The position numbers were made by a program, and so were the translations under genes. Below, piece by piece: positions 12,779-13,941 of a stretch of DNA of 13,941 nt. The stretch comes from a bacterium (GTDB lineage Bacteria; Bacillota; Clostridia; Oscillospirales; Oscillospiraceae), in assembly GCA_019424865.1 (NCBI GenBank), contig JAHYYS010000069.1, positions 1 to 13,941 of the forward strand, given 5' to 3'. The notes beneath the pieces were generated by a model. That model had not been told where the DNA came from. It made no database searches and saw only the letters and a program-made list of their open reading frames with translations. The first letter of the stretch is position 1; each line of letters begins with the position of its first letter.

Positions 12779-13282
12779 TTACTCCAAATCTTCAATTTTC
12801 ATCTTTTTCAGGTCCTCCTGAAAGTCCCTGCGGTTTTTATAGTGGAGCCAAATCCCCAGAAATACCACCGTGGGGATGTTGGCCACCAGGAACAGCAGCA
12901 CCACAGAGGCCACGGTAACGGCGGTGACGGCGGGGGTCTGGGGGGACTGGGGGTTCGGGTCCGGGTACTGGTCAACGATGTTCCCGTCCCCGTCGTACAC
13001 GGTGATCATACCGCCCTCCGACACCTGCCGCTCCACCACCTCACCGTTTTCGTCCAGGCCTATCGTCACGCCGCTCCCCGCCGCGTTGACCATGGAAAAG
13101 GCAGCCATGCTCCCTGCTATCAGCAGGGACAGCAGCAGCGACAGAGCGGGCAGGATCAGCCCCAGCCGCTTGCCCTTCCGGCACAGCCAGACCTGCAGCA
13201 CCACCAGCAGGGCCACCGGCACCAGCATCAGGAAAAGGCCAAAAATCAGGCCCAGGCCTGCCACAGATGCGACCAAACTCAT
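12779..13282 (-). CDS. Three-helix membrane protein with an extracytoplasmic loop
   Basis: 167 residues from ATG 13282 (MSLVASVAGL), with GGAGAAAATT upstream; the frame continues to 13363, but that part is a shadow of the preceding gene. Hydrophobic segments lie at about 8-33, 40-65 and 118-145. Between the second and third is a polar loop of about 50 residues (GVTIGLDENGEVVERQ, then YDGDGNIVDQYPDPNP), likely outside the cell, with a proline-rich end. The C-terminal tail is charged (KNRRDFQEDLKKMKIEDLE) and probably cytoplasmic. The loop has an Asp/Gly-rich beta-hairpin look, but I recognise no domain. It sits 22 bases downstream of the DUF2089-like regulator and upstream of a second small membrane protein, so a sensing or envelope-stress role with the regulator is possible. 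Unproven. Confidence 0.8.
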   Translation of the reverse strand: MSLVASVAGLGLIFGLFLMLVPVALLVVLQVWLCRKGKRLGLILPALSLLLSLLIAGSMAAFSMVNAAGSGVTIGLDENGEVVERQVSEGGMITVYDGDGNIVDQYPDPNPQSPQTPAVTAVTVASVVLLFLVANIPTVVFLGIWLHYKNRRDFQEDLKKMKIEDLE

Positions 13283-13304
13283 AATTTTCTCCTCTCTCCC
13301 CGCC

Positions 13305-13607
13305 TCATTCTGCGGGGCCCTTCGTCTTCTTGTATTCCGCGATGAGCAGCTTGGCCGTGTCAAAGTCCAGCTTCTCGTTTACCACCAGGCGCTTGATGGT
13401 GGCAATGTAGGGGTCGGCGGCGGTGTCCTCGCTGATTTGAATTTTCTGAATCAGCCGGTCCAGCCGCAGCCGCACCGTGGGGTACGTCACACCGTACTGT
13501 GCGGCCATCTCCTTGAGCGAACCGGAGGCCAGGATGAATTTCTTGATGAACACCACGTCCTCCTCCTCCAGCCCCGCCATCCACTCGGGCAGTACTTCTA
13601 TGGACAT
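13305..13607 (-). CDS. DUF2089-like HTH regulator
   Basis: 100 residues from ATG 13607 (MSIEVLPEWM), with AGGAGG about 7 bases upstream; ATGs at 13634 and 13661 lie farther from any good ribosome site. Residues about 10-55 carry the DUF2089 HTH pattern (EEEDVVFIKKFILASGSLKEMAAQYGVTYPTVRLRLDRLIQKI), where GVTYPTVRLRLD is the recognition helix. The zinc ribbon seen at the N-terminus of longer family members is missing. The C-terminal part (ATIKRLVVNEKLDFDTAKLLIAEYKK) looks like a SHOCT-type helical hairpin. It is first of three genes ending at 12452. Its promoter carries a perfect inverted repeat, so it may control itself. Most likely a small DNA-binding regulator; partner and signal are unknown. 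Confidence 0.85.
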   Translation of the reverse strand: MSIEVLPEWMAGLEEEDVVFIKKFILASGSLKEMAAQYGVTYPTVRLRLDRLIQKIQISEDTAADPYIATIKRLVVNEKLDFDTAKLLIAEYKKTKGPAE

Positions 13608-13632
13608 CCCGTCCCCTCCTTTCTGTGTTTTC

Positions 13633-13661
13633 ATTATATACTTAAGTTTTATTAAAGTCAA
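13633..13661 (-). promoter_or_regulatory. Promoter of the DUF2089 membrane operon
   Basis: On the - strand TTGACT (13661-13656), a 17-base spacer and a perfect TATAAT (13638-13633), with the start codon 26 bases past the -10. The spacer contains the palindrome ACTTAAGT (13640-13647). The region is AT-rich, unlike the rest of the window. Confidence 0.85.
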
Positions 13662-13669
13662 TCTTTAAT
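13651..13669. promoter_or_regulatory. Candidate operator over the -35 box
   Basis: ATTAAAG (13651-13657) and CTTTAAT (13663-13669) are perfect inverted repeats separated by five bases, and they cover the -35 box. It is placed to act as an operator, most simply for the adjoining DUF2089-like protein. The region is AT-rich, which raises the chance of random symmetry. Confidence 0.55.
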
Positions 13670-13823
13670 TTTATTTTTTGTTTTATTTTATAAATGTGAA
13701 AGTCTCCGCCGAAGCGGAGCCTTTCAGCTTGTCGAAAAAGCCCTCCCGCAGGAATCAAATTGAATCCGTCATTTCCGGCGGCGTGTACGTCGGAAATGAC
13801 ACCTCGGCGGCTCTCCCTCTTGG
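13670..13823. other. Intergenic region with two hairpins, no gene seen
   Basis: GAAAG-T-CTCCGC (13698-13709) folds back on GCGGAG-C-CTTTC (13714-13725) with a CGAA loop and one T/C mismatch. GTCATTTCCG (13768-13777) pairs perfectly with CGGAAATGAC (13791-13800) around 13 bases. Neither is followed by a T-run on the + strand. Read as RNA on the - strand, the first hairpin is preceded by A-rich and followed by T-rich sequence, so it may end a gene to the right that lies outside the window. I see no supported coding sequence. Confidence 0.55.
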
Positions 13824-13824
13824 T

Positions 13825-13868
13825 AGGGGCGCACATCGTGTGCCCGCGGGCGGCTCACAGCCGCCCCT
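13825..13868. repeat. Double-palindrome repeat, copy 2 (window edge)
   Basis: AGGGGC at 13825 opens a first hairpin, GCACA (13831-13835) with TGTGC (13839-13843). A second follows at once, GGGCGGCT (13848-13855) with AGCCGCCC (13859-13866) around CAC, closing with CCCCT. Its second stem is identical to one in the copy at 3498-3566, and the outer AGGGGC...CCCCT ends and the CCCGC/GCGGG middle match that design with the linker removed. After it, to 13941, the sequence is GC-rich with further short palindromes and no supported gene. Confidence 0.7.
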
Positions 13869-13941
13869 GCGGGACCGCCGGGACGAGGCCGGCAGCAGCG
13901 GCAGCCGCGCAGCACTGCGGCGCAGCGGGGCCCACTTTCGT

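Overview
The window reads as chromosomal DNA from a high-GC anaerobic member of the Clostridia. A gut Oscillospirales lineage is my best guess. The grounds are Shine-Dalgarno sites (AGGAGG type) before almost every gene, a PurO-type IMP cyclohydrolase behind a ZTP riboswitch, a fermentative citrate lyase cluster, and GC-rich palindromic intergenic repeats. The genus cannot be fixed from sequence alone. I see no rRNA, tRNA, CRISPR array, insertion sequence or phage gene.

Bases 1-5327 (+ strand) are a purine biosynthesis block: purC (5' end cut off by the window), a purF-like gene, purM, purN, then a ZTP/ZMP (pfl) riboswitch with its own terminator, a small two-helix membrane protein, and purO. 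The riboswitch senses the AICAR-type intermediate that builds up when 10-formyl-THF is short. PurO makes IMP from FAICAR, so the last step is switched separately from the earlier ones. The PurF homologue has Gly where the family's catalytic cysteine should be, yet keeps the PRPP motif and the Fe-S cysteines. The purF-purM gap holds a row of strong hairpins separated by GATAC, and the purM-purN gap holds a double-palindrome repeat that recurs at the right edge of the window.

A perfect bidirectional terminator (5351-5394) separates this from the citrate module. On the - strand (9828 down to 5415) are a TRAP-like large permease, an 84-residue two-helix protein, citD, citE and citF in one tight operon. 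It has a near-consensus promoter (TTAACA-17-TATAAT) and an adjoining inverted repeat. A LysR-type regulator gene lies just upstream, ends in its own terminator, and is divergent from citC (+ strand), which encodes the ligase that acetylates the CitD prosthetic group. Together these import a carboxylate, probably citrate, and cleave it to acetate and oxaloacetate. citX and citG, needed to make and attach the prosthetic group, are not in the window, nor is a solute-binding protein for the transporter.

Bases 12452-13607 (- strand) hold a three-gene unit: a DUF2089-like winged/HTH regulator and two small membrane proteins of unknown function. It is driven by TTGACT-17-TATAAT, with a perfect 7-bp inverted repeat over the -35 box. 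The right edge (13670-13941) contains only hairpins and a repeat.

The best candidates for something not well described are the TRAP-like transporter with a reduced small subunit, the DUF2089 membrane module, the riboswitch-controlled small membrane protein, and the hairpin array between purF and purM.
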